Shown here in pieces: positions 1 through 11,969 of a stretch of 64,000 nucleotides of DNA. The DNA lies in assembly GCA_027579435.1 (NCBI GenBank), contig JANBPK010001482.1, positions 23,614 to 87,613 on the forward strand, written 5' to 3'. A model generated the notes under the pieces. The model had not been told where the DNA came from, ran no database searches, and saw nothing but the letters and a program-made list of their open reading frames with translations. The translations under genes and the position numbers were made by a program. How positions within the stretch are numbered: position 1 is the stretch's first letter; every line of letters starts with the position of its first letter. This DNA is from Candolleomyces eurysporus (lineage: Eukaryota > Basidiomycota > Agaricomycetes > Agaricales > Psathyrellaceae).

Positions 1-89
1 GTCCCGCCGTCCTTCTTTCGAGGTCGTCAACGAGTGCAGATGACCATTTTTTCCATCTTCCAGCTTCCCCGTTTTTTAGTGGGAACCGG

Positions 90-97
90 TATAAATA
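90..97 (+). promoter_or_regulatory. TATA box of the GH62 gene
   Basis: A TATAAATA element lies about 95 bp before the ATG at 193, a normal fungal core-promoter distance. The call rests on motif and position only. Confidence 0.55.
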
Positions 98-192
98 GTA
101 TACCCAGAGACTTCTCCGTGTCCTCTGAGCCTCCCCGTCACAACCGCCGGCCTATCAAATTTGACTGAAGATCGACGCTACCTTGACACACG

Positions 193-1598
193 ATGAGATC
201 CGTTCAGGCAATTGTCTTTCTTGTTGTGTCAGGGACACTTTCCGTGACTTTGGCCCAGAGTGTCCCGCTTTATGGACAGTGTGGTGGGGTGAGTAGAACG
301 TTTTTCCATTCTGCTCCTAGTTGATAATCGGCTTGTTGACTCTGTGTTTTCCAGAGCACATATACGTAAGGAGCCATGGGTTACTTCGTATATTCCACTG
401 ACCAGTTTATACAATCGCCACCTCCAGTGGATCTACTACATGTAGCCAAGGTGTTTGCACGTTTGTAAACGGTAAGCTGTAAATCTCTCGTTTTCATGGG
501 CGCAGTCTGACGATCACTTAGATTGGTACTCTCAATGTGTACCCGGAACGGGGAATCCCGCCTCATCTACGAATNCCCCCCTCGTCCACAAATCCCCCAT
601 CCACTGTCACCTCCAACCCACCTTCCAACACTGGCGCTGTGCCCTCGCTCCCTACCAGTTTTCGTTGGAGCTCCAGCGGCCCCTTGATATCCCCCAAGAA
701 CGACTCACGTAACCTCGCTGGTGTCAAAGATCCTTCCGTTGTCTATCACAATGGCCGTTGGCACGTCTTTGCTACCACTGCGAAGTCAGGCAATTGGGGT
801 CTCTTCTATACGAACTTCACAGATTGGTCCCAAGCAGCGTCTGCTCCGTTCTTCTACCTCGACCAGTCAGGGATCGGAACAGGATACCGTGCGGCACCTC
901 AAATCCTCTATTTTGCCCCTCAGAAGCTTTGGTATTTAATCTACCAGAACAACAACGCGGCGTACTCGACAAACCCGGATATCAGCAACCCCCGGGGATG
1001 GACGGCTCCCAAGACGTTCTACTCTAGAACGCCGAGGATCATCGAGCAGAACATCGGGAGTGGGTATTGGGTTGATATGTGGGTTATCTGTGACGCGTCG
1101 CTTTGCCACCTCTTCTCGTCTGACGATAATGGCCACCTTTATCGATCCCAAACGACTCTCGCGAACTTCCCGAACGGGTTCAACGAGCCAGTTATCGCGT
1201 TGCAGGATACGAAGAACATGCTGTTCGAAGCCTCAAATGTCTACCGGTATGCCGACAACGGCTATTTGCTGCTTGTTGAGGCCATTGGGTCGGATGGGAA
1301 GAGGTGGTTCAGGTCGTGGACTTCTTCGAGTATCTCAGGATCTTGGAAGGCGTTGGCGGCTGAAGAATCCAATGCGTTTATGAGGTCCAATAATGTGGCT
1401 TTCCCTAGTGGGACGGCGCAGTGGACTAGGGACTTTAGTCATGGGGAGCTGATTCGGAGCGGGAGTGACCAGGAGCTGAGGATTAATCCGTGCAAGTTGG
1501 AGTATCTGTATCAGGGGATGGATCCGAATGCGGGAGGGAATTATGGTGATTTGCCGTGGAAGTTGGCCCTTTTGACCCAGACTAATTCACCTTGCTGA
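193..1598 (+). CDS. Secreted CBM1-GH62 alpha-L-arabinofuranosidase
   Basis: This enzyme removes arabinofuranosyl side chains from arabinoxylan outside the cell. The ATG at 193 opens a signal peptide (MRSVQAIVFLVVSGTLS...). A CBM1 cellulose-binding module follows, assembled from four exons: 193-288, 355-365 (only 11 nt), 428-471 and 522 onward; the splices join YGQCGG to a TGSTTCSQG stretch and to DWYSQCVPG. A short Ser/Thr/Pro linker leads to a GH62 catalytic domain of about 300 residues, with family-typical stretches such as GVKDPSVVYHNGRWHVF, GYRAAPQI and YWVDMWVICD, ending in Cys-stop at 1598. The linker contains an N at 575; CBM1 and GH62 are in frame only if that N is ignored, so I read it as a consensus artefact and the gene as intact. 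A TATA box sits upstream. The nearest neighbour, a surface protein on the other strand, is functionally unrelated. Confidence 0.93.
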
Positions 1599-3636
1599 GC
1601 CATTATGGGCAGCTCACTCGATTCAATTTACTCTATTCATCGCTCGGTTATACCCTGCTTTGTATTGTGTTTCCATTTTATGCCCTTGCTCTTCTCTTCC
1701 AGTTCTAAAAATTCTCCCTCAATATCAGTCTAGTTGGGTGCTGTTCAATCGCTCGTTGAGATTAACGTATTCTAGAAGATATTGAATTTAGAAAGCCTGT
1801 CAATACGTCGGCGAATCGGACGGCCCTAAATGGCACACGTGCACTATTGATTTCGTAACAGCCCGGAGTCTTGACTTCCAGTCGACCTCCACGTCCAATC
1901 CCCGTATACCTACTCAATCCCCAAACATGAATAGGTAGGTATTGCGCGCAGTACCATTTTCTATTATAGACTCATTACCTTTTAGAGGTCCTATCATTTT
2001 GGTATGCTCGCCTTGATAGGTTTCGCTCCGAGCCGGACCCTGACTACATTCTCTCGCTAGACAATCGACGAGGCCGAGGTGGGTCACCTTCTTTTCATGC
2101 TCAGCTCATCTCCGTTTTCTCAGTGCCTGGATAATAGTATTTACTTGATCAACTGGCAAGTCGTATAGTGCTTCTACGTAAAGCCCGTACAATTGATTGG
2201 TGGGTTGATTGTGGGACCATGCGCGTTTGGTAGCCACCACCTTCTGCAGACGACGACGAGATGGTCAAGAAACTGCGCATACGTCTCAAGGAGCTCCTGG
2301 AGAACCTTCGTAAAGGCGCTGAAGGAACTGTTAGAGACTGATCCCAGAAACGCGTACGTGAAACAATCGGAAGGAAACGTAACAGACCTGAACCCGGATG
2401 ATAGGAAACCCGCCGTTGAACCTCGTTTTCTGGCCCATGGAGTGCCTCTAAAGTAGGGTCAAGTGTGTTAATCTAATGACTGTCACGCCGTAGTTTAATC
2501 CTGGTTCTTTCATTCCTCGAGGATTTTGGTAATGAACACAGAGCGAACCATAACGATCGGCTAGTTCTTCTCTTCCCATCTATTTTGGTTGGATCCTCGA
2601 TTTCTTCATCAGGATTGAAAGAGAGTCCGCTATACCCGTCAAACTTCCTGTCTGCGCTGTTGAGGGTCAAATGCCACCTTCTCTTGAATACGATTGCATC
2701 ACTAAACAAGACCCATGCTTTGACCTCGCCTCGCCATCAAATCCACCGAGGAAGCAGGGCATACTATAGCTCTCCCATCGAGCGGAACGAACCGTCGTCA
2801 TCCCCAAAAATGACCCTAACCAAAGCATACGGTGCCTCTTGTTGGAAGTAGGAGCCGTTTGAGAATGAATCCTGTCGCTACTTGCATCACCAACTAAGTA
2901 GCCTACCTTTGACCGTGACAAGGTCCTTCAGGCTACTTCTGTGCTCGGCCAGAGATGCACGGTCTCGCTCAGCATAGGTATGTGGGTAGCAGCCTTCGCA
3001 ATTACCGTACGGCCGGAGGAATACAGGGAGGTTTTCGACGAGTTAATTGGAGGTCGTTCAAGATGGGTTTCCAGATTGTGTCGACGAAGGCGAAGAGGAC
3101 TTTGCAATTATAGCCTACCTTCTACATTAAAAATAGTATAGGTCACCAATCGATGAGTTAACGATAAAGATGTCTACATTCAATTGTACAGTACTAAACA
3201 AACAACCTCACGGCTCCCGTACGGTTATGAACACAACCGGAGTGGACATAAAACTATCTATACACAACACAAAAAATCGACCAAAAAACAATTTACTTAC
3301 ACATATACAGCTACAAAAAGGTAAAAAATACCGCTAGAGATACAACTATTAGTGGATAGGGCGACTGACTGTGTGATAAAGAGAATCCGTAGAGCAGAGT
3401 GATGGCGGGAGTGCAAGGGGGAGACTTGAAAGTGATACGTGGTTGTGAAAGCATATTTGAAAGCAATAACGAACCAGAGAAGACTTTCTTCGGTGGGGAG
3501 GAAAAGACAATTGACAACAAAAGGCCACGAACAAAAAGCAAACAAGTCGGAAAAAGAGAAGAGTCCGAATTCATCAAAATGAACTAAAAACTGAAATGAA
3601 ATCTGCCCGACTCTATAAAGCAAAGCACAGCCACAT
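1599..3636. other. Intergenic, no supported gene
   Basis: These 2 kb separate the GH62 3' end from the 3' end of the convergent surface-protein gene. Only short ORFs without family resemblance are present; the longest plus-strand one is 2193-2456 (87 codons). No repeat or tRNA was recognised. Confidence 0.5.
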
Positions 3637-6600
3637 TTAATTCGTACCAGAAGAAACACCCCGGCCCTGCCTATTCACACTATTCCCACTCGAGGTCGAC
3701 CCGCTCCCGGTACTCATCGTCCTATCCACATCATTCGACATCGAATTCGTCAACTGATCAAAAAACCAGGTCAACTTAAACCTCGGATGGACAACAAAAA
3801 GCAAAACCAACTCACCCAGGATCCCGTACTCAAACTCAACGGCCTCGAGTAATCCATATGATCCCTGAAGCTCATCACACTCGTCGCCTGATGCAACCCC
3901 AACGATGTCCTCCCACCACTACCAGCGAATAAGCTAGGATGTAGCAATCCCTCCGCCCTAATAGCACTCACGCTATCGTCTGTCAGAGTCCTCATCGTGA
4001 GAGCAGGGGACGCGGCTGACGTCGATAGGGACCTTGGTGCGGTATTGGACGACGACATGGTAGACTCGATTGGCGAATTCGGCTGCGACGACGACGGAGG
4101 CGGAGAAAGAACGAGGGTTTGGCCTTCGACCAACGGGGGAGGGAGAGCGGAAGAAGAGACTGTATAGCTGTGCCCTGTCACAGATCTAGGGAAAGGGAGG
4201 AACGCTCCAGAGGACGACGACGAAGGTGGAGCAGGGAGCGCTGAGTTTCCGCTGTTTCGCGAAGGAGGGTTAAGGAGGGACGAAGGTGGAGGAGTTGGCG
4301 GTACACTAGGCAGCCCAATATCGCCGTACCTCACAAGGGCAGTGGAGTAACCGCTCGCCCTGCTCAAACCAACACGCGAAGGTGCGGGTGTGGGAGTAGC
4401 AACCATGACAGGAGCTGTGATATCTGGGAGAGACTCGATGGATCCAAACGGGTTGTGCACCGTACCCGATGAAGAGGAAGCCGACGACGAATTGGAATGC
4501 GAACCCGTACCGGAACTTGACCCTCTTGAGGCAAAGGGATTCGTAATAGGTAGCACTGGTGGCGAACGACCTCGACCTCTCCCACTCGATAGACGGTACC
4601 ACAGTCCACGGAGGCTTCCCGTGCTCCTCTGTATCGGTCCGCTGGAGATACCTTCGCTGGTAATGCCAGCGGGGACAGTCTCGCCGAATTCTGATATGGG
4701 TTCTGGATTGTTGTCGGTTCCAACATTGTTATGCAGACGGGTGATGTCGACAGGGGTAGAACTATATCTTCTTGATTCCCGACCAGCGGTGGAGGATGGC
4801 TGCGGGCGAGGACCAGCTACCGAAAGTCTTCTCCGACTTGCTAGGCTCGAGATGAGACCAACACTACCTCCCGGAGCGCCGACAGCTCCTGTCACTGAAA
4901 GCTCAGCCTTCTCTGAAACGTCGTTCGCCGCGTTCCCAGGCACAAAGGTAGGCAGCGGTGGATGAGAACCGAGTACGAAAGTTGCAGTATGGGAATGATG
5001 CGTCATCGAATGCTTCTCTTCGGTGCTCTGACTCTTCCTGCTATGCGTTCTCGACATCGAACCCCCTCCTTGGCCTTCCGAGTTCCCACCTTCCTCGCTT
5101 TCTCCAACACCGCTCTCTCCCTTCCCAATCCTACCACCATGCCCAATAAGCGTCCCACCCCTCGACGCAGATACCTCCCCACTCACTCCCCCTTCAAGCC
5201 CCTCGACCATAGCCGCCTGCCTCCGACGGAGACTCTCGCTCCTTCTCTGCATCTCAGCGTGCTTCTCGTCATCGTCCCTGAGAGGCGATCGCCACCTTGC
5301 ATTCCTCCCATTTGGCAGGATATCTTCCTTTGAAGAGGAGTTGGAGGACGAGTTGTTGGTGCCGTTGTTGCGGGAACGTGTGCGACGGTAGCGTCGACAA
5401 AGAAAGAACATGCATAGAGCGCACATGAGAAGGCCAATAGTGCTTCCGATTGTTACACCGACGATGGCGCCAGCGTTGTTCGCAAGTCTGGAGGGAATTC
5501 CGGCATCAGTATAAAAGCGATCTGAAAGGAAGGTATATAAACGTGCCCTCCTGCATTCGAAGGAACATCCGTCCTCAACACACCCGTCTCGATGACACTT
5601 GTAAACGTCGTCGTCAAAGTTCCATCGACCGTTCTGGTAAACACCTGGGTGATCGTCGTTGTCGTGAAAACGCCAGGTTGACCCGTTATCCTTGTTGACC
5701 TTGAGGAGGCTAGAAAAGAAAAGAAGAGAGATAATGAAAGAATTAGCCGACTGATTCGAAAAAACGAAAAAAGGGAGGAAAAACTGACCAGAACCAGACT
5801 CAGACGGTGACACAGTCGACAACACCGTCCTCTCCGAAGCACCATCAGCCATAGTACTAGAGCTCGTGGACATAGGTAACTCCGGATCCATACTTGTCAT
5901 CGTCTCCGAAGGCTCAACCGTATTCGACGTCACCGAGGACACTGACGACGTTATGCTCCTCCACGATGAAGATGAAGGTGGCATCTCACTTTCACTGCCA
6001 CTGGCACTCGAACTGGAAGTCGAGCTGGCACTTGAAGAGTTCGGAATATCCGTCGTCGACTCAGATATTGTTGAAGTAGGACCAGGTCCCGGATCCGAAG
6101 TTAAAGTCGGCTCCTCTTCATCGCTCGTCGTCGTCGACGTCGTAGTAGATTCAGGCTCGGAAGACTCAGTTGGGGAGGGAGAAGGGGAATCATCCGAAGT
6201 GGTAGGAGGAATTGTGGGTGTAGAGGAAGTTGTGGTAGAGGTGATGGTCTCGGGGATCGAAGTGAGGGTGAAAGTAGTCCCGGTCGGAAAGTCCATAGGA
6301 ATCGTCGTCGTCGCCGTATCTAAGGTGGAACTCGGAGGCGTTGACTCCGGGACCGTTGTTGAGGAACTAGTGGACTCGTCCGAAGTGGTTGACGTCGACG
6401 TTGAGGATGTGGACAGGGTGATAGTTGGCGGAGAGGACGAGGATGTGGACAAGGTAATTGTCGGTGGAGACGAAGAGGAGGTAGTCGAAGGGTCCGTTTC
6501 CACCGTTGTAGTCGTGATAGGTTCGGTGGGGGTGACTGTGTCGGTTGGGGAGGCGGTAGCGGAGCTTGACCACAGAGACGTCCCTGTCGTTGTAGTACTG

Positions 6601-6986
6601 CTGCTCCCGCTTTCCATAGACGATAAAGCGGCAACCTGCCTCGGATAATTCCAAGTTCTTGTAGGACGGGTTGTAAGCTGGGGGATAAAAGAGGTCGAGC
6701 GGGACGTCGATATGGAAGTAGATGAAATAGATGGGGAGGGAGATGACAGGGATAGCAATGTCGATGAAAGGGAAGAGAGAGAAACGGTAGAGGAGGATCC
6801 CGCTAAAAGTTGAACAGTGAGCTTATTTTACCTCTCCTTCAGACGCAACATAACCTACCGATTATTGATGCTTCAGGCGGGGCAGCTACACGACGCGCAT
6901 GAGAGGGAGCATAAGTATATTAGAAAAACGACAATACGGGTCCAAGACACGAATTGACGTACGAGAGCAAGAGAAGATGGTCCCAT
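3637..6986 (-). CDS. Ser/Thr-rich single-pass cell-surface protein
   Basis: I recognise the architecture, not a named family. The proposed start at 6986 opens a signal sequence with hydrophobic core IVVFLIYLCSLSCAS (exon 6986-6890); the next exon starts at 6802. About 300 residues of Ser/Thr/Pro-rich, presumably O-glycosylated ectodomain follow. Two introns, near 5790-5710 and 5594-5523, separate a short Thr-rich stretch (VFTTTTITQVFTRTVDG) from the RFYTDAGIP segment. A membrane helix (AIVGVTIGSTIGLLMCALCM) then a basic stop-transfer RRYRRTRSR leads to a Ser/Pro/Gly-rich cytoplasmic tail of about 450 residues. A last intron gives the C-terminus ...RGVSSGTN at 3637. The layout resembles fungal wall-stress sensors (Wsc/Mid2-like), but I see no Cys-rich WSC domain, so the sensor role is inference. 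The 5' exon is the least certain part. Confidence 0.72.
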
Positions 6987-9248
6987 TATGTTTAGCTGTA
7001 TATGTACCTGAATCACATCGTCAGGTGTTGCAGGAACAGAGAGTGGCGGAAGGAAGACTTACTTGTGGCAAAGCCATGCGTGGTGTCGTGAGTCGTTTGT
7101 TGTTCATTTTCGTTCGCTGAGCCAGTGCTGTTGGTTGATAATGGCCGGAGACAAAGTAGGTGAGACAATTGAACAAGACGCAAAGGAAGAGGCGTACCTC
7201 GCGGTGGTCGTAGCCGCAAAGGAAAGCCGCCTGCGATATCTGCAAGCAACCTCCAAAGACAGGGGTTCGTGACAATTCGACGTTCTCCACCATGGAATAA
7301 TGGAGGAATCTTCGAGATGACCATCCCGGCTTATTTTGAGACGCTTCCGTGCATGATANGGGGGGAGACAATGACGAGCCGCAAGTTGAAGAAAAGGCGG
7401 CGTTGGTGCTGCCGCAGTCCGAGACATTCATAACCAGAAGCGGAGAGTCATGACTATGGTGCTGTTTTTGAGGCGTCGTTGACTTCATGAAGATGGCATC
7501 GAAGATTCGTGATGATTGAAGATCGTACGTGAGCGGTGGCATTGCCCGGTGGAACGTCGAGTCCCAATAATTAGAACGTCAACTTGCCAGAAGTTGACAG
7601 ACGGTGGTTATCTTCAAGAATGACCACCGGAAGGTTCGAACCCGCGGAAAGGATGATACCTGCGTCCGTCACTCTACGCCGACGACGGTCATGGAAGGGG
7701 GACTAAACGGGGTGGCAGGGTGTGGGCAGGGTGCAATCTTCAACCATCATCGCCATTTATCAACCCACAAGCACGTTTCGCACTAGCATTCCTTCCGTCA
7801 GGACTGTCATCCGGAACTGAGCGCCCTCGCGACGCTATCCGGATCAGTGTGCACAAAAGTGATCAGTCGCAAGGATAAAGGGCTTGTTGTCAGTCTTTGT
7901 TCCACGTCGAGAAGGTACCATGGCAGCAACGAGGCAACGATGATGTGGGTTGAAGATTTCCTGCTGATCTCTTGGTTACCGAGTACCTGAAGTGCGGAAT
8001 TGGCAATTATACCTTTCTCCAGGAGGCAATGCATAATTAATTCTCGTAATGTGGGCCTGCCAAGCGTAAAAAACAGCTTCAACGAGTTCTAGGTGGTCCT
8101 CCTTGCCTCAAACATCATCATGTCGAGAGAGGCCATTGTGACGATACCGGCGTTCAATCTCCTAATTATCCGGAACCGAAAATCATCACTCACTATCCAG
8201 CGACCTTTCCTATGGCCAATTTGAAACGCCTCCCTGGGATTCCACTCGATATAAAGCGCAAAAGTGGGTCGCTGGGAGACGTTTAGTGGCTGAAGGGTGA
8301 GAGCGGTCGTCATCAGTGCCATGGGCAGGATCGGGATGATTTGGGCAATACCCTCCCACGCCCTGACAGCAGCGGCGAGCGGATGACGAGAGCATTCACA
8401 ATGCAGCCACCGCCATGGTTCTCAGCGACCCGGAGCGTCGAGACCGAACGCACTCACAGGATGTGACACACATAACGCTTACAAATAGGTGAAAACGATT
8501 TCCCGTCTTCCTACCTAACATAGCACTCATGATCAGCGTTTCCTAGTTTCTTGCGATTCGGATGGCATGAGTGCGACCTCTCCTTGCATCAACTCAAGAT
8601 CATTCTTAGCTCAGAAGCCTTTGGCATCGTGTGTGAGTGAGACTCTGAAGTCGCCGCTGTTCTTGGGGACTTGTGGCTAGTGACTGGTGTCTGCCGAACT
8701 CGCCGAACACGCTGTTGCTCCACTGGTTGGGCAGGTTAGGCCTGGCAAGGCACAGTTGCCAGTGGGAGTCGAGCTCTTTCTACCGGTCCTCGCTGGGCTC
8801 GATTGACGTCTGTCTGCTTTGGGCAAATTTCTAGTGTGACAGGTATGTCATGGCTGTGATGCTGTGGCTACACGACTGACACCCTCCACGGCGTGCTATT
8901 GCCCCTTCCATTATTTTTTCTTCCTCGATGCGTCAAGTATTCGCTTATCTTTGCAGCCGTAAGCTCAAACTGGCTACCAAGAGCTTATAAATCCTCAAAT
9001 TTCGACGGCAACGTTGTCGAAGATCATGCATCCCGTGTCCAGGACTTTGCCGCTCAAACATGTATATAACCAAATGAAGCTCAGAGGATTCCGCTCTTTT
9101 TCTAGGAACGTCTTTACGTTTATGAGGTCTGCTCAAATTTGTTCCTTGCTAAGTCACTCCCCTCCCTTCCTTTCCCTTCACTCTGTATCAACTTCACAGC
9201 CCGCTCCTTTCTCTACTTATTTCCCCTGTTGATGCGCTCTGGGCCAGC
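6987..9248. other. Intergenic, no supported gene
   Basis: Short ORFs only. Two abutting minus-strand ORFs at 8322-8089 and 8082-7807 have gene-like composition but no start, splice or family evidence. One N (7359) precedes six G residues. Confidence 0.45.
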
Positions 9249-11969
9249 AATGGAATCGACATCAGCAGATATATTAGCGCAGACGGCGCGTAATCTGTAC
9301 GTGTTTGAACCCTTCCTTTTTCGCTGCATATTAGGCTGACTCGGAACGCGATACTTCAAGTATGGCAGCCAAGATGTACTCCCTAGCGTCCTGCGGTATG
9401 CCCTCTTAATGCACAACCCTCATCGTCCTGATTCGTCCCTGAATCAAAATAACCACGACAGTGATGCTCTTTTACGACATCGCCATCACATTCGGAGAAG
9501 AGGTCGAAGTCATATGGATGCAGCCACGGTATACATACATGACATTGCTTTGGGCATTGGTGAGTGTCCAATCTTCCTTTAATTTTCCTTTCCCTCGTTC
9601 CGTTGATCATTATCTTCCATTTCCCCACACTCACCGCGCATCTGCTCATTGGATTGATCGTGGGCTCTTACCTTCTTCCTTCTAGAATCGATACTTGTCC
9701 CCGCTGGGCTATATTGTGATCATCGCTTGTAAGTTTCTAATAGTACCAGTACGGAGGAACCAACGGGCCGATTCCGTTTCGCTTTGTCTCAGCTTTCCAC
9801 ATGAAATGGAGTGACTCTGTATGCGAACGATACATTCTTTACCCCGAAGCCTTGAAGATTGTCACGGCTTTTGTAATCGGCGGTGCGCATGTTATATCCC
9901 TTCCAGGCTTCGTCTTCTCGTGCTGACGGAGGCCTGTCATTCTACTTTTACTTAGTGCTTTTCGTCATCCGGATATACGCGGTTTACGGAAGGAGCAAGC
10001 CGATAGCTGTCTTTGGAGCAGTGTTGCTTGCTGCGGAGTTGTGTGTTAAAATTGTGAGCGCCTTCTATCGATCTTTACTTTGTGAGGAACTCGGGCTGAC
10101 CTCTTTGCCGGTGTTCGTTTGCTTTCCCCATTTCATATCATATGCCACTTATCGCTCTCTTTTTCCTTCACTTCTTTCATTTGTCACTCGCCATTTTCTC
10201 GCTCCCGTTTCTTGACATCTCGCCACCTACAATGACATTGGCGTCGTATCTAATTGCCCCGCTCCGTCTACGAAAACCAAAATACCTATCGACCAATGAA
10301 CTCGTTCAATTCAGTGGGCGTTCACGGATGGTGTCCGGTTAGAACTACCGGAAGGTTTGTCTTTACCTCCTCGCCTCCCGCCCTCATTGCGCATGTGCCC
10401 AATCACAGAATACTAAACATTGACGGTAGGAGTTGTCGGCTGTATCTTGGTGGGGAAGACGCATACGTACGTCGCTTTTACTGCCAGATATCCTATTTTT
10501 ACTTACCTTTTCATCCCGTAGAAGATTTGTCTTCACTTGGATTGCGGAGCTCATTTTCGGTACGGATAATCACTTCGCACCGCTTCTTCCCCGCCCCGCC
10601 TCTTTCTGCTCCCCACTCTCTCCACTCTACTCGACCTCCCGCTGTACGGAGAGCTTCACCGTGCTGACGAGAACTTCATCCGGTACACAGATACGATCAT
10701 CTTCTTGATGACTCTGTGGAGCACCATCATACATTACCGCTTTGAACGCGGACATTCGAAGTCGCTTTTGAATCTGATTATGCGGGATGGTGAGAATTTG
10801 GATATTTGTGATTTCATTTTCCCAATCTGTTTCCGACCATCTCGGCGGCTCTTCTCTATGTCTTCCCCAACTCGTCGTGATACTCTTCTATCTTTTCGAA
10901 TCCACCCTCTATCTAACTGACTGGTGTTATCGTGCTTCATAATAGGTGTGATCTACTTTGCAGTGATATTCGCGGCGAACGTCGTGACTGTTTGTATCTT
11001 CTTGGTATGTGTTTCGAGGTTTTTTATGGCTGTAGCTAATCGGGCTCGATATCGATTACAGCTCGCACCTGTACGTCGATCTATCTAACCCCCCCCTTTC
11101 CTTGCAAGTCGTTGATTGAAAATCTCCTTCTCATCCTGCTTCCTCGAACGGACTGGGACTTCAACCTCGACTCGTTCCCCTTCCACACTACGTTCCTTCC
11201 CTGTGGCTATTTGGCGATGCACCGATACAACAGCCTGATATCAAGGCTATAAATGCTAGCTTTAGCACTTTGTGAGTTCGACCCCTCTCTTCTTACAGTC
11301 CCTTCTTTTCCTTACGAACCGGGCGCCGAGAAGGATCGATGCTGATGGATTCTTTTGGCTTACACAGGATCACGTCTCTCATGGTCTCGCGACTCATCCT
11401 TAATCTCAAAACTGCCGTTACAAGTGACATTCACCATAAGAGACCTCATGGCTATAACCATCATTCACGTAGGGAGCAAGATGTCTCTGATAGTGGTGCC
11501 AGCGGTGGGGTCGGGCTCTCGATCCCGACGACGAGAGCGAAAGTGGTAGATAGTAATGGTGGTAAGTTGTTGATTTGTGTGTTTGTTGGTGGTAAAATGA
11601 AGCTAACCACTGGGTTTTGCCTGTTCTTCTACTTTTCGCTTCTTTGGCTTCATCCGCTCGTCGCTATCCTCTACATAATCTTCGTCTTAACGTCTTACTC
11701 CGTTAACCAACTCTACAACGACAACTACCTCTTTTTGCTCTTCCCTACTCGATTCCCTTGCGGTTTGATCTGCAGATGACTTGAAGGTGCAAACCTACAT
11801 CCACCACCAGCCTCATCGCCACCACACACGTCTAGTGAACAGTACATCGATGAACGTATTCGTCACTCGCCAAGAAATCTCGAAAATTGTTGCGAAGAGT
11901 CCGGAGCGTCGTCCAGGGTCAAGCCAGGGTCAGGGCCAGAGGAAGGTCAAGTTGTCGTTAGGTTCTTAG
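9249..11969 (+). CDS. DUF6533 multi-TM membrane protein, copy 1
   Basis: A many-exon member of the basidiomycete DUF6533 family of predicted seven-helix membrane proteins; the biochemical role is unknown. The start at 9249 gives MESTSADILAQTARN; short exons then encode the DUF6533 signature: AAKMYSLASC, a VMLFYDIAITFGEEVE block, IWMQPRYTYMTLLWAL and, after an intron near 9560-9685, NRYLSPLGYIVIIA. Later hydrophobic exons include LVLFVIRIYAVYGRSKPI near 9955-10040 and LMVSRLILNLK near 11370-11410. The tail is hydrophilic and ends KVKLSLGS at 11969. At least nine introns are needed and several inner borders are unresolved. The next gene on the same strand is a clear tandem paralogue. Confidence 0.75.

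Noticed and set aside
2193..2456. 87-codon plus-strand ORF
   Set aside because: No family resemblance, no splice or promoter support; similar ORFs occur by chance at this GC content.
5522..5594. Coding read-through ending in SNAGGHVYIPSFQ in the surface-protein gene
   Set aside because: A phase-1 intron here restores the frame into the membrane helix; reading through does not.
5866..6648. 260-codon plus-strand ORF rich in Val, Glu, Asp and Ser
   Set aside because: It is the antisense of the Ser/Thr-rich ectodomain; its biased composition is the mirror of repeated Ser/Thr codons.
7625..7660. GGTTCGAACC B-box-like sequence
   Set aside because: A palindrome with no A box or acceptor stem at tRNA distance.
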